Shown: positions 6,993 to 15,258, counted from the first letter of the stretch. The stretch: 64,000 bases of DNA from an uncultured Clostridia bacterium (GCA_937890525.1 CALADI010000012.1:1-64000), one strand, 5' to 3'. Numbers and translations are program-made. Notes: a model not told the origin generated them from the sequence alone.

Positions 6993-7856
6993 TCATACAT
7001 GGCGGTGGGCCAGAGCGTCGGCGATCCTGCCCCGAATTTGCAGGCATTGCTCCAGATCCTTCCGGGAAAACTCGGAAAACAGGATATCCAGCAGATACAT
7101 CTGGGCGATCCGGGCGGCAACGGAGCCGGATTGCAGAGCATTTTCGTTGGCGCCGCATTGCAGCACCACATTCGACAGTTCTGCACCGGGAGAACGGGGG
7201 AACCGGGTCACGAGGATCACCTGCCCCTGTTGTGCGCGGGCAAGCTTCAGCGTCTCCATCATCTCTTGGGTAGAGCCGGAGTAGGAAAAGAACAGGATCA
7301 CATCCTCCGGATCCATGGTGGTGGCGGCGATGGCCTGAAGGTGGGAGTCGGCAACCGCGGTGAACTTATTGCTCACGGTGGAGAACAGGTGGGCGGCCTC
7401 GTTGGCAATGAGCAGAGATCCACCCTGTCCCATACACATGACACGGCGGGCGCTGTGGAGCATCCGGGACGCCTGGGCCACGGAGTCCAGATCCAGAAAC
7501 TCCATGGTTTGCGCCATGGCTTCCGCCTCGGCTGTGTAGAGCTTCTTGCAGATATCCTCCAGCGAGTCCTCGGCGGTGACTTCCCCGGACAGGGGATTGT
7601 CCAGCAGCTTGTGCTTGGGGGAGGAGTTGGCAAGCGCCAGCTTAAATGCGTTATAGCCTTTGTAGCCCAGCCGGCGGCAGAACCGGGAAATGGTCGCTTC
7701 GGCCACACCACAGGCGTCTGCCAGCTCGGAAATGGACATGAACTGGGTGCCGCTCTGGTTGGATAGGGTAAAGTCCGCCACTTTCTTTTCTGAGGAGGTC
7801 AGGGCATAGTAATTGCTGCTGATCTGCTCGAAGACGGTTCTTGCGTTATTCGGCAT
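6993..7856 (-). CDS. RpiR-family transcriptional regulator (probable NanR)
   Basis: A 287-residue regulator. Residues about 1-80 form the RpiR helix-turn-helix (LADACGVAEATISRFCRRLGYKGY in two helices). Residues about 120-260 form a SIS sugar-phosphate binding domain with VMCMGQGGSL and FFSYSGST, the typical phosphosugar loop. Such proteins sense amino-sugar phosphates and control sialic acid or GlcNAc genes. It lies 12 nt after the epimerase gene in the same transcript and is followed by a terminator. The likely targets are the divergent promoters at 9132-9225 and the uptake operon at 6100. Ligand and targets are inferred from context. Confidence 0.9.
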   Translation of the reverse strand: MPNNARTVFEQISSNYYALTSSEKKVADFTLSNQSGTQFMSISELADACGVAEATISRFCRRLGYKGYNAFKLALANSSPKHKLLDNPLSGEVTAEDSLEDICKKLYTAEAEAMAQTMEFLDLDSVAQASRMLHSARRVMCMGQGGSLLIANEAAHLFSTVSNKFTAVADSHLQAIAATTMDPEDVILFFSYSGSTQEMMETLKLARAQQGQVILVTRFPRSPGAELSNVVLQCGANENALQSGSVAARIAQMYLLDILFSEFSRKDLEQCLQIRGRIADALAHRHV

Positions 7857-7868
7857 AGGGCTTCATCC

Positions 7869-9071
7869 TTACTTGTTGAGAATTTCGTCGATCATGGTGT
7901 CCACCATGGTCAGCATTCTGGGCAGATGGAAGGGCCCCTTGAAGGTAGAACCCTTGCAGGGGGGCATGGTGGGCTTGCCGTCCCGGCGCAGATAGCCGTA
8001 CCACTCGCCGTATTCCTCGTCTGCCAGATAGGTCTTGCAGTAGTCCAGAGTCTTGTAGAACCAGTCCAGATACTCCTCCTTGCCGGTATCCCGGTAGAGC
8101 ATCATGGAAGAGATCAGGATCTCGTTATGGGGCCACCACAGCTTCATGTCGTGCTCGTAGGACTCGGGGGGCATACCCAGCGCATCCACGAAGTACAGCA
8201 GTCCGCCGTATTCGTTGTCCCAGCCGGCGGTGATGGCCCAGTTGAAGATCTCCTCGGCCTTGGCCACCAGTTCGGTGTCGCCGGTGCGCTTGGCATGCTC
8301 CAGCAGGAACCAGACACCCTCGATGTCGTGACCGGGGTTGACGAAGCGCCCCTCGGTGTAGTTCAGCCGTGCTTCGCCGTTGGGGCCAACATTCTCCAGC
8401 ACGCACTTGAGCTCAGGATGGACATGGTACTTGAAGATATCCTCCACGCAGGCGTTGGCGCGCTGCTCGTAGAGATCCTTGTGGGAAGGATCCACCCGCA
8501 GGAACACGCTGGTCACATTCAGGTAGATCATAGGCAGACCGAATGCCCGCCCGGTGCGGGTCTCGGGGATGGTCTTGGCACCCAGCCCGGTGGGGTCGGG
8601 AGCGCCGTGCCACAGATCCCAATAAATATTGTAGGCCTTCAGCGCCCGATCCAGATATTCCTGCTCGCCGGTGAGCCCGTAGTACTCGGCATTGGCGATG
8701 GCGTAGAATGCCTCGGAGAAGTAGTAGCGGCGCTGACGCAGGGGCTGACCGTCCTCGGTGACGGTGAAGTACATCCGATCCCCGGCCTCCCGGTTGATGC
8801 AGTACTTCTCCATGAAGTCCAGGCAGCTCTTGCTGGCTTCCATCCACTCAGGGCGCTTGCCGTAGAGATGGCACAGCCATGCGAAGATCCAGCCGCAACG
8901 GCCCTGCATCCAAACGCTCTTGTCGGTGGAGAACACCTTGCCCTGACGATCCAGACAGGTGTAAACGCCGCCATGCTCGTGATCCATGCCGTTTTTCAGC
9001 CAGAAATCCGCGCAGGTATCCAGCTGGGAGCGGATCCAGCTCTGGGTATCCAGCAGTTTTGCTCTATCCAT
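7869..9071 (-). CDS. N-acylglucosamine 2-epimerase (AGE)
   Basis: A 400-residue (alpha/alpha)6-barrel protein of the AGE family, full length. Recognisable blocks are WLKNGMDHEHGGVYTCLDR, WMQGRCGWIFAWL, the active-site His segment NPGHDIEGVW, and KLWWPHNEILIS. AGE interconverts ManNAc and GlcNAc in the cytoplasm, taking the ManNAc released by NanA onward without a ManNAc kinase or NanE, neither of which is present in the window. The gene is first in an AGE-RpiR transcript with its own promoter. ATG at 9071 follows CAGGAGG. Cellobiose epimerases share this fold, so the ManNAc assignment depends on the neighbourhood. Confidence 0.88.
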   Translation of the reverse strand: MDRAKLLDTQSWIRSQLDTCADFWLKNGMDHEHGGVYTCLDRQGKVFSTDKSVWMQGRCGWIFAWLCHLYGKRPEWMEASKSCLDFMEKYCINREAGDRMYFTVTEDGQPLRQRRYYFSEAFYAIANAEYYGLTGEQEYLDRALKAYNIYWDLWHGAPDPTGLGAKTIPETRTGRAFGLPMIYLNVTSVFLRVDPSHKDLYEQRANACVEDIFKYHVHPELKCVLENVGPNGEARLNYTEGRFVNPGHDIEGVWFLLEHAKRTGDTELVAKAEEIFNWAITAGWDNEYGGLLYFVDALGMPPESYEHDMKLWWPHNEILISSMMLYRDTGKEEYLDWFYKTLDYCKTYLADEEYGEWYGYLRRDGKPTMPPCKGSTFKGPFHLPRMLTMVDTMIDEILNK

Positions 9072-9097
9072 GATATATGTTCCTCCTGTTTTTGTCT

Positions 9098-9113
9098 CGT
9101 GGAGTGATCCACG
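9098..9113 (-). promoter_or_regulatory. Palindrome in the epimerase leader
   Basis: CGTGG-N6-CCACG lies between the epimerase -10 box and its start codon. It may be a regulator site or an mRNA hairpin. Confidence 0.4.
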
Positions 9114-9131
9114 GCATTTGTTATCGTTACC

Positions 9132-9160
9132 ATAGTATCACGGAGGAAGAAAATTTTCAA
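9132..9160 (-). promoter_or_regulatory. Promoter of the epimerase-RpiR operon
   Basis: TTGAAA (9155-9160) and TACTAT (9132-9137) are 17 nt apart on the minus strand. Confidence 0.75.
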
Positions 9161-9174
9161 TATGGAAAAATTGT

Positions 9175-9188
9175 GGTAAAAATTTACC
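9175..9188. promoter_or_regulatory. Candidate operator between divergent promoters
   Basis: GGTAAA-AA-TTTACC is a perfect inverted repeat. It sits between the epimerase -35 box and the SGNH hydrolase -35 box, where one bound repressor could affect both. Confidence 0.45.
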
Positions 9189-9196
9189 GCCAAGTA

Positions 9197-9225
9197 GTGA
9201 CATCTGACCAAGGCTATGGTATGAT
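9197..9225 (+). promoter_or_regulatory. Promoter of the SGNH hydrolase operon
   Basis: GTGACA (9197-9202) and TATGAT (9220-9225) are separated by 17 nt. Confidence 0.75.
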
Positions 9226-9259
9226 AGACTAAATTACACCGCAAGAAGGGAGAAAAATT

Positions 9260-9916
9260 ATGAAAAAACACATTGTCTGCTTCGGCGACTCCAATACCCA
9301 TGGCTACTGTGCCGAGTCTTCCAACTGCGCCGACGGCGGCGACCGCTTCAACGAAAACGAGCGCTGGACCTGCCTGCTGCAAAAGACGCTGGGCGAGGAA
9401 TATCTGGTGCTGGAGGAGGGACTCAGCGGCCGTACCACCGTGTTCGACGATCCCCTCCACGAGACCATGTCCGGTCTGGATGTGATCTGCTCCTGCCTGA
9501 TGACCCATGAGCCTGTGGATCTGCTGGTCATCATGCTGGGCACCAACGACACCAAGGAGCGCTTCGGCGCCAATGCTGCCTGCATCGGCATCGGCATGGA
9601 GCGGCTGGTGATGAAGGCAAAGACCGTCATGGCGTGGAAAGACGGCAAGCCCAACATTCTGGTGATCGCACCGCCCCACATTGGTGAGGGGCTGTATCTG
9701 GTGCCCGAGGGGGATGCCATGGGCAAGGGCTGCCCGGAGAAGTCCCGGGAACTGGCGCATTATTACGAGGAACTGTGCCGCCGTCAGGGCTGTGCCTTCT
9801 TGGACGCCGAGGGCGTGGGCGAGTTCAATCACAAGGACTGCATGCACCTGACCGCCAAGGGTCACGCTGCGCTGGCCGCCAAGCTGGCGGAGATGATCCC
9901 GGAGCTTGTGAAGTAA
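9260..9916 (+). CDS. SGNH/GDSL hydrolase (possible sugar O-acetylesterase)
   Basis: A 218-residue cytoplasmic SGNH hydrolase with all four family blocks. FGDSNTHG carries the nucleophile Ser11, LGTND the oxyanion Asn, and DCMHLTAKGH the catalytic Asp-x-x-His. There is no signal peptide. Members hydrolyse esters and thioesters or remove O-acetyl groups from sugars. Being divergent from the epimerase and next to a sialic acid locus, a role in de-O-acetylating imported sialic acids is attractive but unproven. ATG follows AGAAGGGAG. The YesL-like gene begins 1 nt after its stop, so they are co-translated. Confidence 0.85.
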   Translation: MKKHIVCFGDSNTHGYCAESSNCADGGDRFNENERWTCLLQKTLGEEYLVLEEGLSGRTTVFDDPLHETMSGLDVICSCLMTHEPVDLLVIMLGTNDTKERFGANAACIGIGMERLVMKAKTVMAWKDGKPNILVIAPPHIGEGLYLVPEGDAMGKGCPEKSRELAHYYEELCRRQGCAFLDAEGVGEFNHKDCMHLTAKGHAALAAKLAEMIPELVK

Positions 9917-9917
9917 G

Positions 9918-10541
9918 ATGTCCAGATTCTTCAGCAATGAAAACTGGATCTGGAAGCCCTTTTCCTATGTGGCGGATATTCTGATCCTCAGCGGCATGTG
10001 GTTTCTTTGCTCGGCACCGCTGGTGACCATGGGCGCGGCTACCACAGCCCTGTACGACTGCACCGCCCGGTGTGTGCTGGGCAGGGATGAGCGGATGTTT
10101 GCCCGGTTCTTCCGAACCTTCAAGCGGGAGTTCGTCCAGTCCACCTTGAGCTTCCTGCTGTGGGCGGCGGTGATCGGCGGCGGCTATCTGGGGATCCGCA
10201 CCTACGGCAACTCGGTGGCGGTGAACAATGTGTCCATCGCATTGACCACGGCGCTGCTGCTGGTGCTGACGGTGGTCATCGGGGTGGGCTGCTGGGTGCT
10301 GCCCCTGCTGTCCCGGTTCTCCTTCGGCTTCGGCGGGCTTCAGGCCACGGCGGTGAAGCTGGCGGTGGGGAATCTGCCCCGTACCATGCTGATGGGGATC
10401 TTGACCGTGTGCGCCGGGTATGTGTGCATCCGGTTCTGGGTGCCGTTCCTGTTCCTTCCTGCGGTGCTGTGCGTGGTGTGGGGCTGGCTTCTGGAGCCGG
10501 TGTTCCGCCGCTATATGCCCCAAGAGGAAGATCCCGAATGA
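9918..10541 (+). CDS. YesL-like DUF624 membrane protein
   Basis: A 207-residue integral membrane protein of the YesL/DUF624 family. It opens with MSRFFSNENWIWKPFSYVADI and carries about five hydrophobic helices, including LILSGMWFLCSAPLVTMGAA and a central LLLVLTVVIGVGCWVL. The family repeatedly accompanies carbohydrate ABC importers in Firmicutes, but its biochemical function is unknown. It lies between the SGNH hydrolase and the pyroglutamyl peptidase, with minimal spacing. Confidence 0.85.
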   Translation: MSRFFSNENWIWKPFSYVADILILSGMWFLCSAPLVTMGAATTALYDCTARCVLGRDERMFARFFRTFKREFVQSTLSFLLWAAVIGGGYLGIRTYGNSVAVNNVSIALTTALLLVLTVVIGVGCWVLPLLSRFSFGFGGLQATAVKLAVGNLPRTMLMGILTVCAGYVCIRFWVPFLFLPAVLCVVWGWLLEPVFRRYMPQEEDPE

Positions 10542-10563
10542 TGTAAAAATGGGGGAGCAGCCT

Positions 10564-11205
10564 ATGAAACTTCTGTTGACGGCCTTCGATCCTTTCGGCG
10601 GGGAGCAGGTGAATCCTGCGCAGGAGGCGGTGCGTCTGGTGCCGGATCGTGTGGGCGATGTGGACATTATCAAGTGCGAGGTACCCACGGTGTTCGACGG
10701 GTCTGTGGAGGTGGTGGCGCAGGCCATCGACCGCCACCGCCCGGATGCGGTGCTGTGCGTGGGGCAGGCCGGCGGGCGGGATGCCCTGACCCCGGAGCGG
10801 GTGGCAATCAATCTGGATGATGCCCCCATCCCGGACAATGCGGGGCACCAGCCTGTGGACTGTACCATCTTCCCCGATGGGGAGACCGCCTATTTTTCCA
10901 CCCTGCCGGTGAAGGCTATGGCGGAAGCCATCCGTCAGGCGGGGCTTCCGGCAAAGGTCAACTACACCGCCGGGACATTCGTGTGCAACCATCTCATGTA
11001 TGGGGTGCTCTACACCTTGGACAAGGGGTATCCCGGTGTCCGAGGGGGCTTTCTCCATGTGCCGTATATCCCCCGGCAGGTGGCGCCGGGCAGCGGTGTC
11101 CCCTCTATGGAGCTGACGGATATCGTGCGGGGGCTGGAAGCCGCCATCGGTGCCATTGCGGCACATGATACGGATCTGTCATCCCCCGGGGGACAGCCCC
11201 ATTGA
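10564..11205 (+). CDS. pcp: Pyroglutamyl-peptidase I
   Basis: A 213-residue C15 cysteine peptidase that removes N-terminal pyroglutamate in the cytoplasm. The catalytic triad is visible: Glu78 in GRDALTPERVAIN, Cys141 in AGTFVCNHLMYG and His165 in GFLHVPYIP, all at the family positions. The N-terminal LLTAFDPFGG is also conserved. ATG at 10564 is preceded by GGGGGAG. The gene closes the SGNH-YesL operon and is followed by a terminator. A metabolic link to the sialic acid genes is not evident. Confidence 0.93.
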   Translation: MKLLLTAFDPFGGEQVNPAQEAVRLVPDRVGDVDIIKCEVPTVFDGSVEVVAQAIDRHRPDAVLCVGQAGGRDALTPERVAINLDDAPIPDNAGHQPVDCTIFPDGETAYFSTLPVKAMAEAIRQAGLPAKVNYTAGTFVCNHLMYGVLYTLDKGYPGVRGGFLHVPYIPRQVAPGSGVPSMELTDIVRGLEAAIGAIAAHDTDLSSPGGQPH

Positions 11206-11213
11206 TCCAAAAC

Positions 11214-11260
11214 AAAAGGGCTTGCCGCCTGCGTGATGACGCAGACAGCAAGCCTTTTTT
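11214..11260 (+). terminator. Terminator after pcp
   Basis: Outer arms GGCTTGC/GCAAGCC and inner arms CTGCGT/ACGCAG around GATG, followed by TTTTTT. Confidence 0.85.
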
Positions 11261-11350
11261 GCGGCGCAAATTTCCGAAATTCCGTTCAAATTATAAGAGA
11301 CCATCGTTTTGGGAAACTACTTGGTCCAAAGTGACTTGTTATGCCCTCTC

Positions 11351-12445
11351 TTAATTCACCAATGCGTTATACGCATTTATGACTTCACCGATAGCGGCTT
11401 TGTCATCCGAATCGATGGTCAAGTCATATTTATGCTCATCTCCCTGAAAACGGACAATGGTTGTTTCGGAATTAACGATATCATTCAGAATTCTCATATC
11501 CTCGGGAGTGGGGTTGATATCGATATACTCCCAAACCTCGGTATCGTTACCTCTATGGATGTCAAAATAGTCAAAGGATTTACGATAGGTTTCCTCATCG
11601 ACAGAAATGATGACTCGATCAAAAAACACCCAATCATCGCCGGTATAGAGAAAACGCAGTTTAAGAAAAGCGGTGTAATCAAGTTTTGCAATATAGGGAA
11701 GCATATAGCTTCGGGTATCGGCATATTCGGGGAAAGTGGAGGGGAAATACCATGTTATGTCCTCGACTGCATCGTACTCTTCTCTAAATGGTTCGAGGAT
11801 TTCTTCCAAATGGGCATGTTCTTCCTCGAAACTCTCCTCAACTAATTGGTCAATTATTTTGGAATACTCTTTTTCTGCCTGCTCAAGGATGCTGTAATTG
11901 GTCACAAGAGATTTTTCCTCATTGCGTAATTCGTCATATTTTCGTTTTGCATCATGATAAAGGTGTCTATTATCGTAAGTTAAGGTTCCAATATTGTTGA
12001 TAGCATCGATAGCTTCTTGGACTTTAAGGTTGCAAAGGTCTTCTTCGAATTGGACAAGTTTGTCATAGTTCTTGACCATCTTCTGGACTTCGGGAGAGGA
12101 AGAGTTGTATTTCCCTCTGGCTCTCTTTATTAGACTGGCGTTTTTACGATCCCCAGCTTTGATCGCATCGATCTTTTCTTCAACTTCCTGTGCTTGTAAA
12201 GATAAATACTCGTTTTTTGCATCTTCGAGAACGGATAGATTTTCCAGTTGTTCAAGGTCGGCGTCGCTCAAGGCACTAACGGCATTTTCTGCGGCATCGA
12301 TTTTTTCTTTACTGTCTAAGGTGACGGTTCCTATATTAAGGATCACTGTATCTGCATTTTGTGCAGCTTCGCTCTTTTGCGGGGTACAGGCGCAGAGGCC
12401 CAAGATAAGAATAAGTGACAGTATTATTGTGGATAATCGTTTCAT
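11351..12445 (-). CDS. Low-GC lipoprotein with duplicated helical module
   Basis: A 364-residue secreted lipoprotein of unknown function. The signal ends in the lipobox LCAC with Cys20. Two related alpha-helical modules follow, roughly residues 38-84 (IGTVTLDSKEKIDAAENAV start, LSVLEDAKNEYLSL end) and 152-197 (IGTLTYDNRHLYHDAKRKY start, YSILEQAEKEYSKI end). Each is a FIVAR-like hairpin with a K/E-rich coiled coil. The C-terminal third (EDITWYFPSTFPEY onward) is a globular acidic domain that I do not recognise. Base composition is clearly more AT-rich than the neighbours, suggesting lateral acquisition. It is divergent from a small RHH protein with which it shares the intergenic control region. 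Confidence 0.75.
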   Translation of the reverse strand: MKRLSTIILSLILILGLCACTPQKSEAAQNADTVILNIGTVTLDSKEKIDAAENAVSALSDADLEQLENLSVLEDAKNEYLSLQAQEVEEKIDAIKAGDRKNASLIKRARGKYNSSSPEVQKMVKNYDKLVQFEEDLCNLKVQEAIDAINNIGTLTYDNRHLYHDAKRKYDELRNEEKSLVTNYSILEQAEKEYSKIIDQLVEESFEEEHAHLEEILEPFREEYDAVEDITWYFPSTFPEYADTRSYMLPYIAKLDYTAFLKLRFLYTGDDWVFFDRVIISVDEETYRKSFDYFDIHRGNDTEVWEYIDINPTPEDMRILNDIVNSETTIVRFQGDEHKYDLTIDSDDKAAIGEVINAYNALVN

Positions 12446-12511
12446 TTGAATTCCTCCCTGATTTTCTGATTTTTGAGCCGTTTCCCGTCAAGAAACCTTT
12501 ATCACATCCTT

Positions 12512-12540
12512 ATCATATCATGAAGACGACATAATGTAAA
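12512..12540 (-). promoter_or_regulatory. Promoter of the lipoprotein gene
   Basis: TTTACA (12535-12540) and TATGAT (12512-12517) are 17 nt apart on the minus strand. Confidence 0.75.
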
Positions 12541-12542
12541 CT

Positions 12543-12566
12543 ATTGTAGTGTATTAAAACTACAAT
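12543..12566. promoter_or_regulatory. Palindromic operator upstream of the RHH gene
   Basis: ATTGTAGT-N8-ACTACAAT is a perfect 8-8-8 inverted repeat directly before the RHH gene's extended -10 box and next to the lipoprotein -35 box. RHH proteins usually bind such sites and repress themselves. Confidence 0.6.
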
Positions 12567-12569
12567 TTA

Positions 12570-12578
12570 TGCGATAAT
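12570..12578 (+). promoter_or_regulatory. Extended -10 promoter of the RHH gene
   Basis: TGC-GATAAT matches an extended -10 element (TGn plus hexamer). No convincing -35 is present and the palindrome occupies that position. Confidence 0.5.
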
Positions 12579-12597
12579 ATCAGGACAGGGTGATATT

Positions 12598-12789
12598 ATG
12601 GGAAATAAATTTGTAGTCCATCCTCGCAAACCGGCATTTGGCAAAACATCGGTGGTTTCCGCCAGACTGCCGGAGGACATGATCTCAAAATTGGATAAGG
12701 TGGCACAGGAAACAGGTCGAACCAGAAACGAATTGATTCAAATGTGCATCGACTATGCACTGGAGAATTTAGAAATTGCAGAGTCGTAA
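12598..12789 (+). CDS. Ribbon-helix-helix (CopG-like) DNA-binding protein
   Basis: A 63-residue protein with the RHH pattern. The beta strand is TSVVSARLPEDMISKL (about 17-32), followed by helices VAQETGRTRNELIQMCIDYALENL. The strand residues V, A and L would face the core while S and R contact DNA. It most likely represses its own promoter and perhaps the divergent lipoprotein. No toxin gene follows, so an orphan antitoxin is less likely than a simple regulator. CAGGGTG lies 8 nt before ATG. Confidence 0.75.
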   Translation: MGNKFVVHPRKPAFGKTSVVSARLPEDMISKLDKVAQETGRTRNELIQMCIDYALENLEIAES

Positions 12790-12790
12790 A

Positions 12791-12830
12791 ATCCCCCCAT
12801 GCTTGCAACACTATGCAAGCATGGGGGGAT
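12791..12830 (+). terminator. 17-bp perfect hairpin after the RHH gene
   Basis: Arms 12791-12807 and 12814-12830 pair without mismatch around a 6-nt loop, starting right after the stop codon. No U tract follows (CTCATATC), so it may protect or block rather than terminate by itself. Confidence 0.6.
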
Positions 12831-12942
12831 CTCATATCAATAAGACAGTTTTCCCAAACCAATCATCCAGCACGATCTATGCGGATAAAAGTCTCGGGGG
12901 TTGGCGTGACAGGGGTTTTCCTATGCAACGCAAAGGAAATGC

Positions 12943-13680
12943 TTACTCCTGATCCCAGTTGTGCCAGACATTCTGCACATCGTCATCATCTTCCATGGTG
13001 TCGATGAGCTTCTCCATCTGCTTGATCTGCTCCTCAGACTCCAGCTTCTGGTAGTTCTGGGGAACCATCTCGATCTGGGCAGAGGCGAAGGTGTAGCCCT
13101 TGGCGGTCATGGCGTCTGCCACGGCGTTGAAATCGTCGGGAGCCGTGTAGATGGTGAAGCAGGACTCGTCAGCCTCGAAATCATCGGCGCCGCAGTCCAT
13201 GGCATCCATCATGACGGTATCCTCTTCGTAGTCCTCGTCCTCGTTGTCGATGACCAGAACGCCCTTCTTGTCGAAGCTCCAGCCCACACAGCCGGTGGCG
13301 CCCAGATTGCCGCCGAACTTGTCGAAGTGGTGGCGCATATTGCCGGCGGTACGGTTGCGGTTGTCGGTCATGGTCTCCACGATGACGGCAACACCGCCGG
13401 GACCGTAGCCCTCGTAGGTGATGGTATCGTAGTTGTCGCCGCTGCCGGAGCCGGCGGCCTTCTCAAGGCAGCGCTTGATGTTGTCGTTGGGCATATTGGC
13501 GGCCTTGGCCTTGGTGATGACCGTGGCCAGACGGGAGTTGTTGTTGGGGTCGGTGATGCCGCCGCCCTCCTTCACCGCAACGATGATCTCCTTGGCGATC
13601 TTGGTAAAGGCTGCCGCACGCTTGGCGTCCTGTGCGCCCTTGGTTTTCTGAATGTTATGCCATTTGGAATGTCCGGACAT
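12943..13680 (-). CDS. YebC/PmpR (TACO1-like) family protein
   Basis: A 245-residue member of the YebC/TACO1 family, full length. It begins MSGHSKWHNIQKTKGAQDAKR, with the conserved SGHSKWHNI signature, and continues with the GGG(I)TDPNNN...LA and GYGPGGVA motifs. Bacterial members have been described both as DNA-binding regulators and as ribosome-associated factors that relieve stalling. ATG at 13680 is used. It stands alone with its own promoter overlapping the end of the Nif3 gene. Confidence 0.93.
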   Translation of the reverse strand: MSGHSKWHNIQKTKGAQDAKRAAAFTKIAKEIIVAVKEGGGITDPNNNSRLATVITKAKAANMPNDNIKRCLEKAAGSGSGDNYDTITYEGYGPGGVAVIVETMTDNRNRTAGNMRHHFDKFGGNLGATGCVGWSFDKKGVLVIDNEDEDYEEDTVMMDAMDCGADDFEADESCFTIYTAPDDFNAVADAMTAKGYTFASAQIEMVPQNYQKLESEEQIKQMEKLIDTMEDDDDVQNVWHNWDQE

Positions 13681-13734
13681 GTTATGATCTTCCCTTCTAT
13701 GGTTCCGGGCCGTGCCCGCAAAAAATCTTCGCTT

Positions 13735-13763
13735 ATTTTATCACATCTCCCTGGAGAAAACAA
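13735..13763 (-). promoter_or_regulatory. Promoter of the yebC-like gene
   Basis: TTGTTT (13758-13763) and TAAAAT (13735-13740) are 17 nt apart on the minus strand. Confidence 0.6.
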
Positions 13764-13767
13764 CCGC

Positions 13768-14562
13768 TTAGGGAAAGAATTTCATGGAATCTCGGTGATT
13801 TTGGGAGAATACCACCTGAATCTCCGGGAAATTCTCCTGCAATTTCCGGGCGAGGGCTTTCGCCGCCGGGTTTTCGGTGTAAAAATGCCCGGCGTCGATG
13901 AGGTTCAAGCCCAGGTATTCTGCGTCCCGGAATTGGTTGTACTTCACATCGGCGGTGATGAAGGTATCGCACCCGGCTTGTGCCACCCGGTGCAGCTCCC
14001 CGGCGCAGGCGCCGCCGCCTACGGCGACCTGCTGCACGGGCTTTCCTCCATGGCAGAAGCGCAGGCAGGGCATCCCCAGCGCCGATTTGACCTGCGCCAG
14101 AAATTCGGGCAGGGGGGTGCTGGGGACGGTGCCCCGGCGGAGCAGTCCAAATTCCCGACCCTGCCGGTCAAGTCCCAGCGGATCGAGGACCCGGATATCC
14201 CCAAGCCCCAAGGTCTTTGCCAAGATCTGATTGACCCCCTCGGCTGCCACATCGTAGTTGGTGTGGGCGTTGATGGCGGCGATGCCGTGCTCCGCCAGAA
14301 ACAGGGCGCAGGCCCCCGGCTCTGTGTCCTCGGTCAGCGCCTTCAGCGGGGAAAAGATCAAGGGGTGGTGGGTCACCAGCAGGTCGGCGCCCAGCTCTGC
14401 CGCTTCCCGGCACACCGGCAAAAAGGGATCCAGCGCTACCAGAATGCGGCGGACAGGCGTGTCCCGTCTGCCGCACAGCAGCCCCACATTGTCCCAGCTT
14501 TCCGCCGTGGCGGCAGGGGCGAGGGATTCCAGAAATTCTGCGATATCATGTACGGTCGTCAT
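13768..14562 (-). CDS. Nif3-like dinuclear metal centre protein (DUF34)
   Basis: A 264-residue Nif3/DUF34 protein. The metal ligands appear in LLVTHHPLIFSPL (two His) and in the C-terminal FITADVKYNQFRDAEYLGLNLIDAGHFYTE, seen as DVKYNQF and DAGHFYTE. Family members are annotated as GTP cyclohydrolase 1 type 2 but the physiological role is uncertain. The gene overlaps the end of trmK by 17 nt, the classic trmK-nif3 pair of Firmicutes (yqfN-yqfO), so translation is coupled. Confidence 0.92.
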   Translation of the reverse strand: MTTVHDIAEFLESLAPAATAESWDNVGLLCGRRDTPVRRILVALDPFLPVCREAAELGADLLVTHHPLIFSPLKALTEDTEPGACALFLAEHGIAAINAHTNYDVAAEGVNQILAKTLGLGDIRVLDPLGLDRQGREFGLLRRGTVPSTPLPEFLAQVKSALGMPCLRFCHGGKPVQQVAVGGGACAGELHRVAQAGCDTFITADVKYNQFRDAEYLGLNLIDAGHFYTENPAAKALARKLQENFPEIQVVFSQNHRDSMKFFP

Positions 14563-15241
14563 GGATCTGCCCCTCCAATGCTTCCAGATCTGCCAATATG
14601 GACTGGAATTCTTCCAGCCGATCCCCGCCGGAGCGGGTCAGTCCTGCCACGCTGGTGCGGATGCCCGCCACCACCCGGTCATAGAATTCCGGCAGCAGGG
14701 GACTGCCGCTTGCCAGCAGGGCGGGGGAGAGGTGGCATTGGGCAGCGGTCAGCGCCGCGCCCGGTGCGTAGCGGACTGCCATCACCGGGTAAATGAACTT
14801 GCCGTCCTTTGCCAAAGTCTCCGACTCAATGGCGAAGCCGTTGTCGCTGAGCCAGCGCCGCAGCTCCGGGCGGCGGGACTGGCATTGCAGGATGATCCGG
14901 TACTTGGGATCGCGCAGCCATGGGGCGTCGGAGAGGATGGAGATCATGGTATCTGCCCCCATACCGGCGCAGACCATCACATCGAAATCCCGGGGGATGT
15001 CCCGGACACCGTCGGACAGGCAGAAGGTCATGTGGTCCAAGGTGTGGAATTTGGCGCCGTTGCGCTTGGCGGACTCCAAGGGCTGGGGGGCAACATCGGA
15101 CTCGATGGTGGAACGGGCGATGCCTTGGGTCAGCAGGTAGATGCCCAGATATCCGTGGTCACAGCCGATGTCTGCCACCCGGCTGCCCGATGGGATCAGG
15201 CCGCAGCAGGCAAGCAGCCGGCTGCTCATGGGAATTTTCAT
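14546..15241 (-). CDS. trmK: tRNA (adenine22-N1)-methyltransferase
   Basis: A 231-residue SAM-dependent methyltransferase. The SAM-binding motif is VADIGCDHGYLGIYLL and the catalytic-loop region includes MVCAGMGADTMISIL, both characteristic of TrmK (YqfN). The enzyme methylates N1 of A22 in bacterial tRNAs. Its overlap with the Nif3 gene and the absence of a gap support an operon. The upstream gene is the DUF1858 protein, separated by a terminator. Confidence 0.92.
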   Translation of the reverse strand: MKIPMSSRLLACCGLIPSGSRVADIGCDHGYLGIYLLTQGIARSTIESDVAPQPLESAKRNGAKFHTLDHMTFCLSDGVRDIPRDFDVMVCAGMGADTMISILSDAPWLRDPKYRIILQCQSRRPELRRWLSDNGFAIESETLAKDGKFIYPVMAVRYAPGAALTAAQCHLSPALLASGSPLLPEFYDRVVAGIRTSVAGLTRSGGDRLEEFQSILADLEALEGQIHDDRT

Positions 15242-15258
15242 AAAAACCTCCTAATGGG

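Noticed and set aside
12598..12789. Toxin-antitoxin pair
   Set aside because: The RHH protein resembles an antitoxin but no toxin-like gene follows; the divergent partner is a 364-residue secreted lipoprotein.
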